Below the pieces are notes generated by a model. It ran no database searches. It saw only the letters and a program-made list of their open reading frames with translations, and was not told the origin of the DNA. Positions 1-10,390 of a stretch of 64,000 bases of DNA are shown in pieces. A program made the translations under genes and the position numbers. How positions within the stretch are numbered: the first letter of the stretch is position 1; each line of letters begins with the position of its first letter. This DNA comes from Talpa occidentalis (lineage: Eukaryota; Chordata; Mammalia; Eulipotyphla; Talpidae), in NCBI RefSeq assembly GCF_014898055.3, contig NW_023605083.1, positions 60,800,228-60,864,227 of the forward strand, read 5' to 3'.

Positions 1-42
1 GAACATGTAAAATGTGGCTGGGTAATCAAATTAATTTTAGTT

Positions 43-140
43 AAAGGTATAAGCTACATACCACTAGCGGCTAGAAAAAAAGTCAAATATTAGAAGAAAA
101 AGAAGGAGAGGAAAGGGAAAAGGAGAGAAAGCGAAGATGT
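43..140. repeat. Purine-rich stretch, copy 1 of a diverged direct repeat
   Basis: A run of almost only A and G follows the motif ctagaaaaaaagtcaaatat (71-90). The 34 bases at 71-104 match 1259-1292 at 31 of 34 positions. I do not recognise a repeat family. The purine run could be a decayed simple repeat. Confidence 0.5.
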
Positions 141-1107
141 AGAAAAGGGGAAGGAGAGGGAGACAGAAAAGACTCGGGTAAATATACCAGTCGATACAAT
201 GAGCCATGGATTTTGAGAGTCAGGTGTTTAGGAAAATCTGAAGCGTGGAGATTTCATTTGATGGGAAAGGGGTATTCAGATGAGAAAAGGGGGTAAGGCT
301 TTGGTACAGAAGCCACAACCTCATCAAAGCTTGAAAGCATGCCGTGAGTTTTTAGGATGGTGGTTTGGTTTCTTTGAAGCACCAGACACTGGTGAAGGAG
401 GGAGAGGGAGGAAGAAAGGCTGATAATGGGACAGGAGCATGACTGGATCAACTCATCAAAGACTGTTGTACAGTTGCAAGGGGTTTAGGCTTTTGTCCAT
501 AGGCAAACATTTCTCTTGGGTAAGCTCTAAAGCTTTCCAGTGGTGGCTGATGTGCTGTTGCTTGTTTGTTTTCCCAGAGATGGGAATGAGAGCTGGTGTT
601 TTCATTGTTTTAACTAACTTCCTGCTCAGCTTCATGCTTGTATTTTCTCATTGCACAACATTCTTGGTTTCTATTTTCACATTGCCCCAGAGAAACATAA
701 ATAGCAAAGTTAAGTTTAATTCTGCTGCAGTCTTCCCTTACTCAGCCCAAACAACTACTTCGATCCAATCTGTTCAGGTTATGGGGAAAGCTGGTTTTCT
801 GGAAGGGCACCATCATGCCTGCAGACCTGGCAAGGGCCAGCAAAAGAAGCTCCAGCTGCTTAAAAATAAAGTGTTGCAGTCCTTTCAAAACTGTAGAACT
901 GAAAGAAATTTATTCAGGGTTCAGTCAAAATCAGCATATTTCTGGAATGACCTGGGAAGTTGAAAGGAAGGTACAGCAGCCTGTGGTTCACAAAAGCACT
1001 AGAGTCTCTCGGCAAGAGCTGACTGTATCTATTAGTGTAAAAGTCCCCTACTTTCAGGTCAGCACTGAAACATTGTTTTTTAGTAATTACCAAAAATCAC
1101 CTGTTGT
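141..1107. other. Unassigned sequence, no supported gene
   Basis: I recognise no repeat family here. The longest open frame in the window outside L1 lies at 439-963 on the plus strand (174 codons). It shows no domain, no splice context and no codon pattern I can defend, so I treat it as chance. Confidence 0.5.
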
Positions 1108-1200
1108 TGAGCATCTCCTGTCTTGCCTACATCGTTACATTTGGTTCTCATAACACCTTAAAAGGTAAATACTTTTATGCCTACTTCAAATGTAGTTAAA
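1108..1200 (-). repeat. MIR fragment
   Basis: The plus strand reads like the reverse complement of the MIR 3' half: ttgagcatctcctg, then acatttggttctcataacacc, then an aggtaaatacttttat block. It is short and diverged. Confidence 0.4.
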
Positions 1201-1258
1201 GAGCTATATATCACTATATATAGCTATATATCACTGGTGGTTATCATACGGCACAGCT

Positions 1259-1330
1259 CTAGAATAAAAGTCACATGTTAGAAGAAAAAGAAAGCAAGGG
1301 AAAAGAAAAGAAGAGAAAAAGCTCGGTGCG
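1259..1330. repeat. Purine-rich stretch, copy 2 of the diverged direct repeat
   Basis: Bases 1259-1292 repeat 71-104 with three differences, and a purine-rich run follows as in copy 1. An AT-alternating stretch (1205-1235, tatatatcactatatata) lies just upstream and is absent from copy 1. Confidence 0.5.
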
Positions 1331-1827
1331 AGCTGCTGAGAGGGACACTGCTAAAAGATACTGGTGCTGAAATTAAAGCCAAGGCATCACCTCCTCCACT
1401 TACTCTGCCTAGTAAACTTGGGGAGCTGCTCTGATAATTCAGTCTCTTACTTTATCTATTCCATGGGAATAATTAGACCTTCGCTCCAATTCTGAAAGGT
1501 TCAGAAGCTTTGAAAATTTACTTTCAAGTAGCAGGAGTTTGGCAGTCATTCAGTCATTGAACTGAAATATCAAGTACCCAGAACCTTCAGCTAGGAGCCA
1601 AGTGTATGAAAGGAATATTGAGACCTCAAGAGACTGCATTTAACAAATAAAAATGACATTTTTTTCTAACAAGCCACTCAGTCTGACAGGAATAATATTC
1701 ATCCCCAAAGAATTCTGTAAGGTAGTGGGGATACTTATCATCTGGGCTGCCCAACCAAGCTCTAGAATCTTTAAGGCTATCCAAGAAGGGGCATGCCAAG
1801 GACAGAGACCTATATATCTGTCTTCAA

Positions 1828-1881
1828 TGTTCTCCATTTAACCTCCTTGGTGAGTGTTCTCCATTTAACCTCCTTGATCAC
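1828..1881. repeat. Tandem duplication of a 27-bp unit
   Basis: The unit starting tgttctccatttaacctcct occurs twice back to back (1828-1854 and 1855-1881) and differs only in its last few bases. This looks like a local replication-slippage duplication. Confidence 0.85.
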
Positions 1882-2449
1882 ATTCTCCCATCTCTCTGTA
1901 AACCATGAACAGACACCTACGCACAGACACACAGGCCACTCCTCAGAACACTGTAGCACTGTTACTGGCTTGCCAAGATGTCACCTAGGTTTGTATCCAA
2001 ATGTGTTCAGGCCACTTGCACTTATTAGTAAGATTTAACTACTAATTTAAATATTTTGGAACCCAATAAATCATTAATACAATGAGAGTTGCTTCTATAA
2101 AAAATACTTTTCATTGTAATTTTTATGTTTTAATTATTCTTTGAAAACAGTCAATAAGAATGAATCACTAAGTAAATGCTTTGAAATAGGTGTGAATGAG
2201 GTGGCTGGGGGGACTATAAATAATTGGGTAGGGGAGGTGGATGATAAAAGTCAACAAGAATTCTATGTTGAAGTTGCTTCACAAATGTTTTTAAGTTCTT
2301 ACTCCATGTTAAAGAAAGCAGAATTGGAAATTTAGGTTTGTATCATGGCTACGCTTTATGAGACAATAACTACAATCAGTGAAATATCCCCAAAGAAAAG
2401 CCTTGGCCTCACATCAAAAGACTGGCAAAGGCATGTGCATATATGTACA
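1882..2449. other. Unassigned sequence
   Basis: I see no repeat family, RNA gene or believable coding frame in this AT-rich stretch. Confidence 0.4.
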
Positions 2450-2507
2450 TTAAAATGTACGTTAAAATAAATGCACATTTGTTAAAATAAAACATTAAAA
2501 TAAAATG
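2450..2507. repeat. AT-rich imperfect repeat
   Basis: Variants of gttaaaataaa and cattaaaat recur four to five times in under 60 bases. It is probably decayed low-complexity sequence. Confidence 0.5.
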
Positions 2508-2631
2508 TTCATGGCATCTGTGTATAATGGTAATTTTTTCTCTACTGTAATCAATTTAAAAAAAACCTACTGGCCCCAATTATATCTGATAAGAAGACTT
2601 TACCATATTATAAAACAGAGTTATTTGGGGG

Positions 2632-2761
2632 GGGGGGGTTTGTTTTGTTTTGTTTTGTTTTTGTGGGTCCCTCGCCAGCGGCCGGAGAACCAACCGGTGC
2701 TGCAGAGGCTGCAGGCAGCCTCGCAGCCCAGTGCTCAACCACTGTGCCACCAGGGGAGGCC
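2632..2761 (-). mobile_element. tRNA-derived SINE, short form
   Basis: Reading the minus strand, a tRNA-like head (gggcctcccctggtggcac..., then a B-box-like accggttggttc) runs only to gggacccaca. It then goes straight into a tail of repeated CAAAA (plus strand ttttg repeats at 2639-2661). The usual 3' body with AATAAA and TCTTT is missing. Flanking direct repeats tatttggg lie at about 2622-2630 and 2763-2770, so the insert looks complete as retroposed. The copy at 20883-21001 breaks at the same base. Confidence 0.85.
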
Positions 2762-3085
2762 CTATTTGGGTTTTTTTTTACATTATAATTTTATGAAGAT
2801 GGCAAGATATTTGTTACGCACGACCAATCCCATACTCTGAAATGGCTACATTAGGTCACCCTGTCTGTTACAGGACAGATAATCGGTTCTCATCTCTGTC
2901 CCCAAGTCCATGCACTAGGAGCTAAAGATGATCCGCAGCACAAACTGGTGTATCATCAACAAAGCTTAAAATTTAAATTTTTATTCCAGTTTTCATGCCA
3001 TCCATGGTACAAACCCAACCAAGCTTTCTCTTTATCCCCCATTCCTTCCTCTTTTTTTTTTATTTTTTTAATTTAAAAAAAAATT

Positions 3086-3347
3086 TTAAGATTTATTTAT
3101 TCACACAAAGGGCTTGGGTACAGGCCAGAGATGCGGGAGGGTGAGAGGATTCACCAGAGACAGAATGGGGCACAGAACAGGCAGACTGACTGAAATACAC
3201 TGCTGAGGGGAGCAGCAGGTGAGACAGGAGAGGTCTACTACACCTTGAGGGTATCTCCCTGGCTGTTGGGGGATCAAACCCATGCTGCAGAGGCTGCAGA
3301 CAGCTTCACAGCACTGTTCTCAACCCACTGCACCACCAGGGAGGCCC
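3086..3347 (-). mobile_element. tRNA-derived SINE, older subtype, full length
   Basis: On the minus strand the element starts gggcctccctggtggtgc and passes the ctgcagcctctgcagc block. It continues through the body shared by all full-length copies (agcagtgtatttcagtc, ctgtctctggtgaatcctctc) and ends in aataaataaatctt. Flanking duplications are unclear because both flanks are A/T-rich. Confidence 0.9.
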
Positions 3348-3375
3348 TTTTAAATATATATATTTATTTATTTTT

Positions 3376-3397
3376 TTAAGATTTATTTATTCAAATC
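3376..3397 (-). mobile_element. SINE 3'-tail remnant
   Basis: The bases ttaagatttatttattcaa match the tail (aataaataaatctt, minus strand) of the adjacent SINE. Only the tail is present, so this is a severely truncated copy or a duplicated tail. Confidence 0.4.
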
Positions 3398-3632
3398 CCC
3401 CCACTCCTTTCTATATGGTCTTCACTTTGATAAAATTGAATTGCCCCAGCACCTGATTATAAGATGCCCTGCCTTGCTTTTGGTGATCCAGCTGGAAGAC
3501 ATCCCCTTCTTCTGCTTTGTGTGGGTTCACATTCTATCAAATTTTCAGTTAGTCCTAAGGCCACCTCCTATAAGAAATTTTTCCAAATTACGCTAAGCAG
3601 GAAGTGGTTTCTCTCCTCAAAACCTAATGAAG

Positions 3633-3905
3633 GGGCCTCCCCTGCTGGTGCAGGTGGTTAAGCGCAGCACTGTGAAGCTGTCTGCAGCCTCTGCAGCGCG
3701 GGTTCAATTCCCAGCCGGCCAGGGAGATACCCTCAAGGTATAGCAGACCTCTCCTGTCTCGCCCGCTGCTCCCCTCAGTAGTGTATTTCATCAGTCTGCC
3801 TGTTCTGTTCCCTACTCTGTCTCTGGTGAATCCTCTCACCCTCCCATGCATCTGGCCTGTACCCCGGTTCTTGTATAAATAAACAAATAAATCTTAAAAA
3901 AAAAA
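3633..3905 (+). mobile_element. tRNA-derived SINE, older subtype, full length
   Basis: The head (gggcctcccctgctggtgca), the B-box-like block gggttcaattccc and the body (cctctcctgtctcgcccgct) are all present, ending in aataaatcttaaaaaaaa. Imperfect target duplications flank it: aaaacctaatgaag (3619-3632) and aacaacccaatgaag (ending 3919). Confidence 0.92.
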
Positions 3906-3984
3906 ACAACCCAATGAAGAACATTCTCTGAGTCCTCTCTTGCTCTCTGCATATTCACCTTCACATCTTAATTCATGCATGTGT

Positions 3985-4130
3985 CCTTTGAACTGTATGC
4001 TTTGGGATGACAGGACTTGGGTCTTCATCCTCCTAACCTCCCATTCTTACACCTGCCACTGTGCCTCATAGGTACTAAGCAGTTAGTAAATGAGTAAATG
4101 AATGACATCTATGAATGAGTGTATGAATGA
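3985..4130 (+). repeat. L2 3'-end fragment
   Basis: The segment ends in the L2-like signature (actgtgcctcataggtactaa...agtaaatgagtaaatgaatga). Upstream bases fit the degenerate L2 3' region. Confidence 0.6.
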
Positions 4131-4529
4131 AAACAATACACCTATGACCAAATGCTTCTCCTCGCCTATAACTTCATTTCATGACTTTTATTCTTAGATG
4201 AACTGTCCTTACTGAAAGTAACCCCAGGCACTTCTGCAGAATACTGGGGAGTTTCTCTTTTACTTTGGAGGCACAAAAGTACAGCCCTGTTGCAGGGCAG
4301 AAATGAGCACAAAAGGCTGTGGCAAGGAAATTTCTCCCACCAACACCAACATTAGTAGAAAGAGGATTTTACTAGACCTCAGGCCCTCACCCTCACACAG
4401 ACTAACCATATAATTTGTATTCCACATTTTTTGAGCGTGAAAGAGCAGTTTATTAATGATTCCTCTGAGATAATTGGTATGACCCAGAACTGTCCCAAGT
4501 AAAAATGGATGAGGGGTTACCCCACCCTT

Positions 4530-4660
4530 GGATACATTTCATCATTGGTAAAATGGGGATAATAACACTAACCTCTTAAGTTTCCACAGGACAAAATGTG
4601 ATCATGAAAGTGAATCTCACAGGACATGTGGTACACAAGTTGTCAGTCAATAAATAGCAC
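4530..4660 (+). repeat. MIR fragment
   Basis: It contains the core motif atcattggtaaaatggggat followed by aataacactaacctctt and a cagtcaataaata-like 3' end, in the order of the MIR 3' half. Confidence 0.6.
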
Positions 4661-4699
4661 CCTCCTTTTCCCTCTCCCAAATAAAAGCATCTCATTTTA

Positions 4700-4830
4700 C
4701 ACACTACTTTGTATATTCATTGGTTTATGGAATCCTCTCGATGAATCTTTGTAGTAATCAAGGGAGACATTATTATCTCCCTAAACTGAAAAGAGGGCTA
4801 ACAATTAAAACGGGTCAAATGAGGCTTCAC
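4700..4830 (-). repeat. Possible MIR fragment
   Basis: Blocks such as gtagtaatcaagggagacattattatc and ctaaactgaaaagaggg resemble the reverse complement of MIR (tattattatccc...acagatgaggaaactg). Divergence is high. Confidence 0.35.
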
Positions 4831-4869
4831 TAGAGGCTCAGGTCACCTCCTAAGGACTTACATCTGTCT

Positions 4870-5579
4870 CCTAACAGGAACTCTTTCTAATTCAACACTC
4901 AAATTTTATAAGTTTCATGGATGGTACTTTCAATCTGAACGAACACCTCATGGTATGTGGCTGAAATCACAAGACAGTGGGGCAGAGACCACAGACAAGG
5001 ACAACTAGAAGTCCACATTCTGCTCAGTTCGAGCAGAGACAGAGACATCAGTTTCATCAGCCTTGTCCTTCCCTGGAGGAGAATATTTCCTGGCTCAGTC
5101 ATCATCAGTTTCATGCTCCATCTCAGAAGTGGCTGTATTTCAGCTGAGTGGGAAGAGAGCTGTAATTCACCCCAGTGGCCTTAGACCGATTAGGAACCCT
5201 AGATCGATCAGGCAATGTGGTGATCTGGCAGGAGGCTTTCTGGTAGGTTTAACAAGCATGAAAAACATCAATTATGTGCACAGATTCCTAAGTATGCTGG
5301 CGAAAGATCAACTACCCACTTTTACCCCCAAATGAGACAAAACAATTAGCAAATCAGGCATTATCCCTTCTGTTCATGCTTCACTTCTAAAAGATAAATG
5401 GTAATTTGTCTAACTCACACTTTATTCTTTTATCTTTACATTCCTGTGTGAAAATGTTGGCGGACTTTGACTCCCATGTGAGTGATGCAAAACTTACTAA
5501 AGCCCAACCCAACTTACCAATGAATACTTCCTACTTCACAGAGAATATGAAAGGCATTTAATACTAGCTACACATCCCC
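4870..5579. other. Unassigned sequence
   Basis: No recognised repeat. Two short frames around 4957-5335 overlap each other in different phases and carry no domain, so they are probably chance. Confidence 0.4.
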
Positions 5580-5591
5580 CCTCCCACAATG

Positions 5592-5843
5592 TTTTTAAAG
5601 ATATTAGGCATACAAGAACTAGGGTATGGGTCAGAGGTGCGGGGGGTGAGAGGATTCACCAGAGACAGAGTAAGGAACAGGACAGACTGAAATACACTGC
5701 TGAGGGGAGCAGCGGGCAAGACAAGAGAGGTCTGCTGCGCCATGTGGGTAGCTCCCTGGCCAGCCAGGGCTTGAACTTGTGCTGCAGAGGTTTCAGATAG
5801 CTTCATAGGTTGCATCTTAACCCTTGTACAGCCAGGGAAGCCC
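5592..5843 (-). mobile_element. tRNA-derived SINE, older subtype, diverged
   Basis: The minus strand shows the SINE head (ggggcttccctggctgtaca), a mutated tRNA part, the diagnostic ccagggagctacccacatgg block and the common body. The tail is eroded (tatctttaaaaa) and no clean target duplication remains, so this is one of the older copies. Confidence 0.85.
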
Positions 5844-6058
5844 CACCCACCCCGCCAAATTTAAATATATCAGAATTCATGCCTTCTTATCTTCACATGT
5901 CCTCCCCCATTTCTAGATGTAGCCCACTGGCCTATGGACTAGATTCTGTACCCTCAATTTTCTGACAGGACCATCTTTGTTGTCATCCACTCTGGCTTCT
6001 TCCCCTGGGTCTACAAATAAGCTCAAGTCTTGGAAATCTTTAAAAACAAATGAGCAAA

Positions 6059-6306
6059 GGGCTTCCCCGGTGGCGCAGCGGTTGAGCGCTGGGTTGAGAA
6101 GCTACCTGCAGCCTCTGCAGCACCGGTTCAATCCCCGGCTGCTCCCCGGCCACTGGAGGAGGGTCCCGCATGGCACGCAGGCCCCTCCTGCTGCCGCTGC
6201 TCCCCCCAGCAGTGTACTTCGGTCCTTCTGCCTGCTCTGCTCCCCGCTCTGGCTCTGGTGAATTCTCTCACCCTCCCGCGCTTCTGACTGTACCCAGTGC
6301 TTGTAT
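6059..6306 (+). mobile_element. tRNA-derived SINE, young subtype, full length
   Basis: A near-consensus copy. An A box (tggcgcagcgg, 6071-6081) and a B box (ggttcaatccc, 6125-6135) form an internal Pol III promoter. The young-subtype block (ccactggaggagggtcccgc) and body (gctctggtgaattctctcac) follow. The tail is the tetranucleotide run annotated separately. Target duplications aaatgagcaaa flank the whole insert (6048-6058 and 6372-6382). Confidence 0.95.
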
Positions 6307-6313
6307 AAATACA

Positions 6314-6371
<58 letters not shown>
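6307..6371 (+). repeat. (ATAA)n microsatellite in the SINE tail
   Basis: About 16 uninterrupted ATAA/AAAT units continue the SINE's AATAAATAAAT tail. It is a tail expansion and likely to vary in length between individuals. Confidence 0.95.
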
Positions 6372-6372
<1 letters not shown>

Positions 6373-6383
6373 AATGAGCAAAA

Positions 6384-7584
6384 TCTATTTTCCCCTCCAA
6401 TTCCCACCTTAGGTCTCAGTTTTTCACTTCACCAAGCATCTTGAAAGTATATTCCACATTAGTTGTCTCCATTATCTCAATTCCCTTTTGCTCTAAATCC
6501 ATTACAATATGGTTACCCTGAGGACTTCATTGAAATAGCACCATTGGGGTCACCTATAACTTAACAATAAAAAGCAACACTTTTACTAAATTACATTAAT
6601 ATGCTTGTCAAACACAACACCCTGACTTACTTCTTTCCCTTTTCCCCCCAGCACTAGAGCCTGAAGTAAGGGGGTCATCCTCAGGGCATTCTCCTCACCC
6701 CCCAAACAAATCAATCATAAATTTTGTTTGGAATGATCCCTAGATGGAAGAGAAAGAGCCTGGTCCCAAGCTTTGTCTTGCTCCCAACTTAATTTGTGAC
6801 TTTGAATTAGCCACTGCCATATCCACATCCTAACATCCTCGTCTGCACAATTGAGGATTAACTTAAGAGAGACTGAACATGACTCCCCCTTCGGGGACAA
6901 TCCACCTCAGTTATTGCCTTCCAGGTCCCATTTGTCTATCATGGGCCGAGGGATTTTTTAATTTAGAATCTAAGTCCCTCCAAACACTGTCCATCCTACC
7001 TCTCTTTACAGTTCTTTTTAATTATTGATAGCACAGCCGAATCCATCCATCATGCACCCCACCGCCCTGATTCTGAATATTCCTAACTGGCAAAGAACTG
7101 AGGTTTCCATTTCATCAAAGTCTGTTTTCATTAACAATTCAATTACCATTGCATTACTGAGTCCTTGTTCTGCTATGGACGAGTGAAATCACAACATTGA
7201 GTAGTTTCCCAATGAAGAGCCAAAAAAATGCAAAGGAATTGATACCTGATGACATCCAGTAAAAGGGAAGAATCTAAACTTTAGAAACTACAGTCAATAA
7301 AGACCTGGCACCAAGATGCAGCTAAGCCAAGGTTCAGGCTTCTAGCCATTCATCTTCTTACCTACTCGCTTTAAAGGACCAGTTCTGTTTAGACCAGTTC
7401 ATCTCTACCATTCATCATAGTAGACAGTAGCTTGGTGGCAGGCACTGACTGAGGAATATGAAGATGAAAAGACCAAAAAAACTTATCAAAGCCTCACAGC
7501 CAAGGAAGAAACAATTCATCTTTTTTCCAGGAGGATGGTTAGTGTGTTGAAGCAAAAAGGACAAGAGTATTGACCTCAACCACA
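6384..7584. other. Unassigned, apparently unique sequence
   Basis: Over a kilobase with no repeat family that I can name and no frame worth calling. Confidence 0.4.
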
Positions 7585-7790
7585 CCTGGTTTTGAATTCA
7601 GATAACACCATTCATTAGTTGTAGGATCTTGGACAAGTTGTCTAACCCCTTTGGGCCTCACTTTTGTCAGCTATAAAAAGGAGGTAACACCTTATACAGG
7701 TCCTATAAGAGGATTAAAATTTATAGGGAAAAACCTAGCACTCTGCTTGGCACATGGTTAAGTGCTTTAAAAAATGATAACAAATAATAA
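7585..7790 (+). repeat. MIR
   Basis: Successive MIR blocks are readable: ggttttgaattcagataa, tagttgtaggatcttggaca, agttgtctaacccctttggg, cctcacttttgtcagctata, and gcttggcacatggttaagtg. This is one of the better-preserved MIRs here. Confidence 0.75.
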
Positions 7791-7799
7791 AACCAGTAA

Positions 7800-7905
7800 G
7801 AAATTGCATTAGGCTCTGTCACCTGATACATGAGTGAGATTAAACAATTTACTTTGCCTCTCTCACCTTCAGTATCTTTATCTTTAAAAAGGAGCTAGTA
7901 GGACC
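7800..7905 (+). repeat. Possible second MIR fragment
   Basis: The blocks ttaaacaatttactttgcctctctcacc and cagtatctttatctttaaaaagg follow the MIR core order. It lies directly after the preceding MIR. Confidence 0.4.
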
Positions 7906-8084
7906 CAGCCTATAGGAATCTGTGCAAATTACAAAAAACATAAGATTAATCAAACTATAAAATATTCGGGCCCTATAAAATGTTGTTAGTGACAAAAAAG
8001 GGGTAGAATAGGGACATTCTCACAAACCCATGGTCAATTTCCAATAAAAGTTTATTTTCATTTTTAAATAACCATCGATATGCT

Positions 8085-8240
8085 ACTTAACATGTGCCGA
8101 TCATCATCACATAACAGTTCATCATTCTAATCCCTCAAATCTTGATAACTCTGTGAAGGTAGAAATCCTAATCATGCCCATTTTCAGATGGGGAAACAAA
8201 GGCTTAAAGAAGCTAATTAACTCACCCACAGTCACCTTCA
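8085..8240 (-). repeat. MIR
   Basis: The plus strand gives the MIR complement: ctaatccctcaaatcttgataactctgtgaagg, then cccattttcagatggggaaacaaaggcttaaagaagc, then actcacccacagtcacc. Confidence 0.7.
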
Positions 8241-8249
8241 TGCACCATG

Positions 8250-9160
8250 CCTCACACATCTCCAAAAACTAAACTGTGCATACATTAATGTGTTTAAGTT
8301 TGGGGTTCCTAAACAAACCCCCAAAGAACCAGCCAGCTGGATGGCCCTGCTCTAGGCTTCAGTTTCCTTCCCTAAAAAATTAGGGAGAAATAATGGATGA
8401 TTCTGCCTCTGGTACAGTGGCCTTTGAAGATTAGGTCATACAATCGGCATTTCTATCAGAACCTTGATATTTTAACGAAGCCAGTCCCTGAATATTTCCC
8501 TATTAATTACCACTCGTTCTTACCAACTGCTTGTGGGAATAGAATGCATTTTGACAAGTACAATGATGAAACACTATAGACAAACAGGCAGTGGATATGG
8601 TTGCTTTCATATTAATGAAAGGCACAAAAACGCAGCTATATTTGAAGGCAGCTTTTGTGACACAGGAGGCTCGCCTTCACCATCCCAATTAAAGGGAAAA
8701 GCTACCCCAGGCTTCAAATATCCATCGAATCACCTGCTGTTGATAAGAGTACCTGACTGAGCTGCTCTTGAAAAGATGCCTACCGGCCTCCCTACGCCAG
8801 TACTGATGCCCACTTTGGCCCTTGACTTTGGGGAGGAACTGTGGCTCCATGCCCATTTGTCCACCATGTGCAGAGAACTGGCACAATCATGCACGTCCTT
8901 TGCATGTTCTTTGTCTGGGGGAGAGGACGGTGCACCAGTCTTAGCTGAAGACTCTTTAGGAGGAAGAGTAGGGAATGTGTCCTATTTTGTAGCTGAGGAA
9001 GCAAAGCATCTTCAGAATGAAGTGGCCAGGAAGATGAATGAGCAAGGCAGAGTGAAAAAGTATAGCCTGGTCCCCCAGCAAATGAAGCTCAAGCCCTACC
9101 TGTATATGGGTTGAGTGTGGGAACTCAAAGAGGCGACTGGTGATGGTAACCTCCAGGAGC
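8250..9160. other. Unassigned sequence
   Basis: Open frames at 8533-8760 and 8776-9114 (plus) are 75 and 112 codons long. Neither has a recognisable domain or conserved start or splice context, so I call no gene. Part of 8980-9040 could be a worn MIR complement. Confidence 0.4.
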
Positions 9161-9164
9161 CTGG

Positions 9165-9290
9165 GTCCTTGCAGTATATAGAGAATCTCAGCCTCTTCAT
9201 AGGGCTACTCTGAAGGTGAAATAAGATAATGCATACAAAGGCCCTACCCTGTGTCCAGCACATATTAAGTCCTCATAAAAATGTTATTTT
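9165..9290 (+). repeat. MIR fragment
   Basis: The 3' half of MIR is recognisable: cagcctcttcatagggctact, gtgaaataagataatgcata, and gtccagcacatattaagtcc. Confidence 0.55.
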
Positions 9291-9789
9291 TCTCCTTACT
9301 GCTTCCCCTAAATCATGTTATTTGGGGAAGAGTTGAAAGAGTTTAAGGGCTTTTAAGTCATGAAGAAATGAAGTTTCAGAGAAAAACAGAAAGGATTCTT
9401 CTAGGTTGTCCTCCAAGACAGAACTAAATTGGATGGATAGACATTCTGGACTAGAGGATCAAGTTCTAGGCTGGACTAGGAAGAATGGAATGATGTAAAA
9501 GTTGGCTCACCATAGCAAAGAACATTCCACTATTCAGCCGCCCTGAAAGTTTTTTTGTGAAAATCATTCTTCATCTGCAAGTTATGACTTTGTGAATAAT
9601 TCTGTTATTAGCATTGACAGAAAAACTTGATAATTTCAAAAAGACAACTTAAAACTCATCTGAAAGTGTAACAGGCACTAACAATCTACTAAGAGGTAGA
9701 GAGTACACCTACAGACAGTCTCTCCCATATCCCCCATCAAAAATTATTCTAATTAAAAGGTATAGTCTTACCTTTCAGAGCAGACCAAA
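9291..9789. other. Unassigned sequence
   Basis: No feature recognised. Confidence 0.4.
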
Positions 9790-9905
9790 GACTCCAGGTG
9801 TAAAGTCTACAGTCATCTCTTTAGTCCCAGGACTAGCACATGTAGGTGCTTATCAAATGATGAATGAATGAATGAATGAATGAATGAATGAATGACTAAA
9901 TGAAT
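9790..9905 (+). repeat. L2 3' end with (TGAA)n tract
   Basis: The L2 terminal motif cccaggactagcacatgtag is followed by gtgcttatcaaatgatgaatgaatg. The terminal TGAA unit is expanded to about eight copies (9859-9895). Confidence 0.65.
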
Positions 9906-10089
9906 GGCAACTCATTTCTATCACTTGTGATACATGTTTTACACATGCTGCTTCTGTTCATTTTCAACATCAACTATAAGCTTCCTTTGGCAAAGATGCC
10001 AAAGTCACCTCCAATAACTGTTTTCCTCCCGCCTCCTTAGTCACAAAACCCTGAATTCATGAATACACAGAAAATAACCATCCATCCAA

Positions 10090-10390
10090 TTAAAGAGAAA
10101 TATTTCCCAGCCTCCCTTAAAGATAGGTATGGTGTTGCAACTAAAGTTGGCCAATGAGATTAGCATTAAGTGGTATTTCCAGGAAGTCTCCTTAAAAGGA
10201 AGAAGCGGGGTGCTTCTATGCTACCTCCTTCCCAGTGTCTGGAATATAACAGATAAAGTTCCCACCACCATCTTGGGCTGTGAATTCAAAAGTCACACCC
10301 TAGGGATGGAAATTCTGCAAGTTGGAAGGTGTCCAAATCCCTGCTGATTTTGTGTAGATGCCATACCAACACTAGTCAACCTCCTTCCCA
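10090..10390 (+). repeat. Ancient LTR-like repeat, probably MaLR/MLT1 type
   Basis: Blocks such as cccagcctcccttaaagatagg, ttggccaatgagattagc, ggaagtctccttaaaaggaag and catcttgggctgtgaa follow the order of a common degenerate mammalian repeat that I associate with MaLR LTRs. The family name is from memory and uncertain. Confidence 0.4.

Noticed and set aside
439..963. 174-codon open frame, longest outside L1
   Set aside because: No domain, no neighbouring exon-like splice signals, and a different frame stays open through 815-1153. A frame this long is expected by chance in 64 kb read in six frames.
6071..6135. A and B boxes that might mark a true tRNA gene
   Set aside because: No cloverleaf acceptor stem closes around them and the same unit recurs about 18 times with A-tails and target duplications, so these are SINE heads.
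6102..6407. Frame with a repeated Tyr-Leu-Phe-Ile segment resembling a membrane helix
   Set aside because: It is the antisense translation of the ATAA microsatellite.
9859..9895. Regular repeats considered as a CRISPR-like array
   Set aside because: A pure TGAA microsatellite at an L2 3' end with no spacers, in mammalian DNA.
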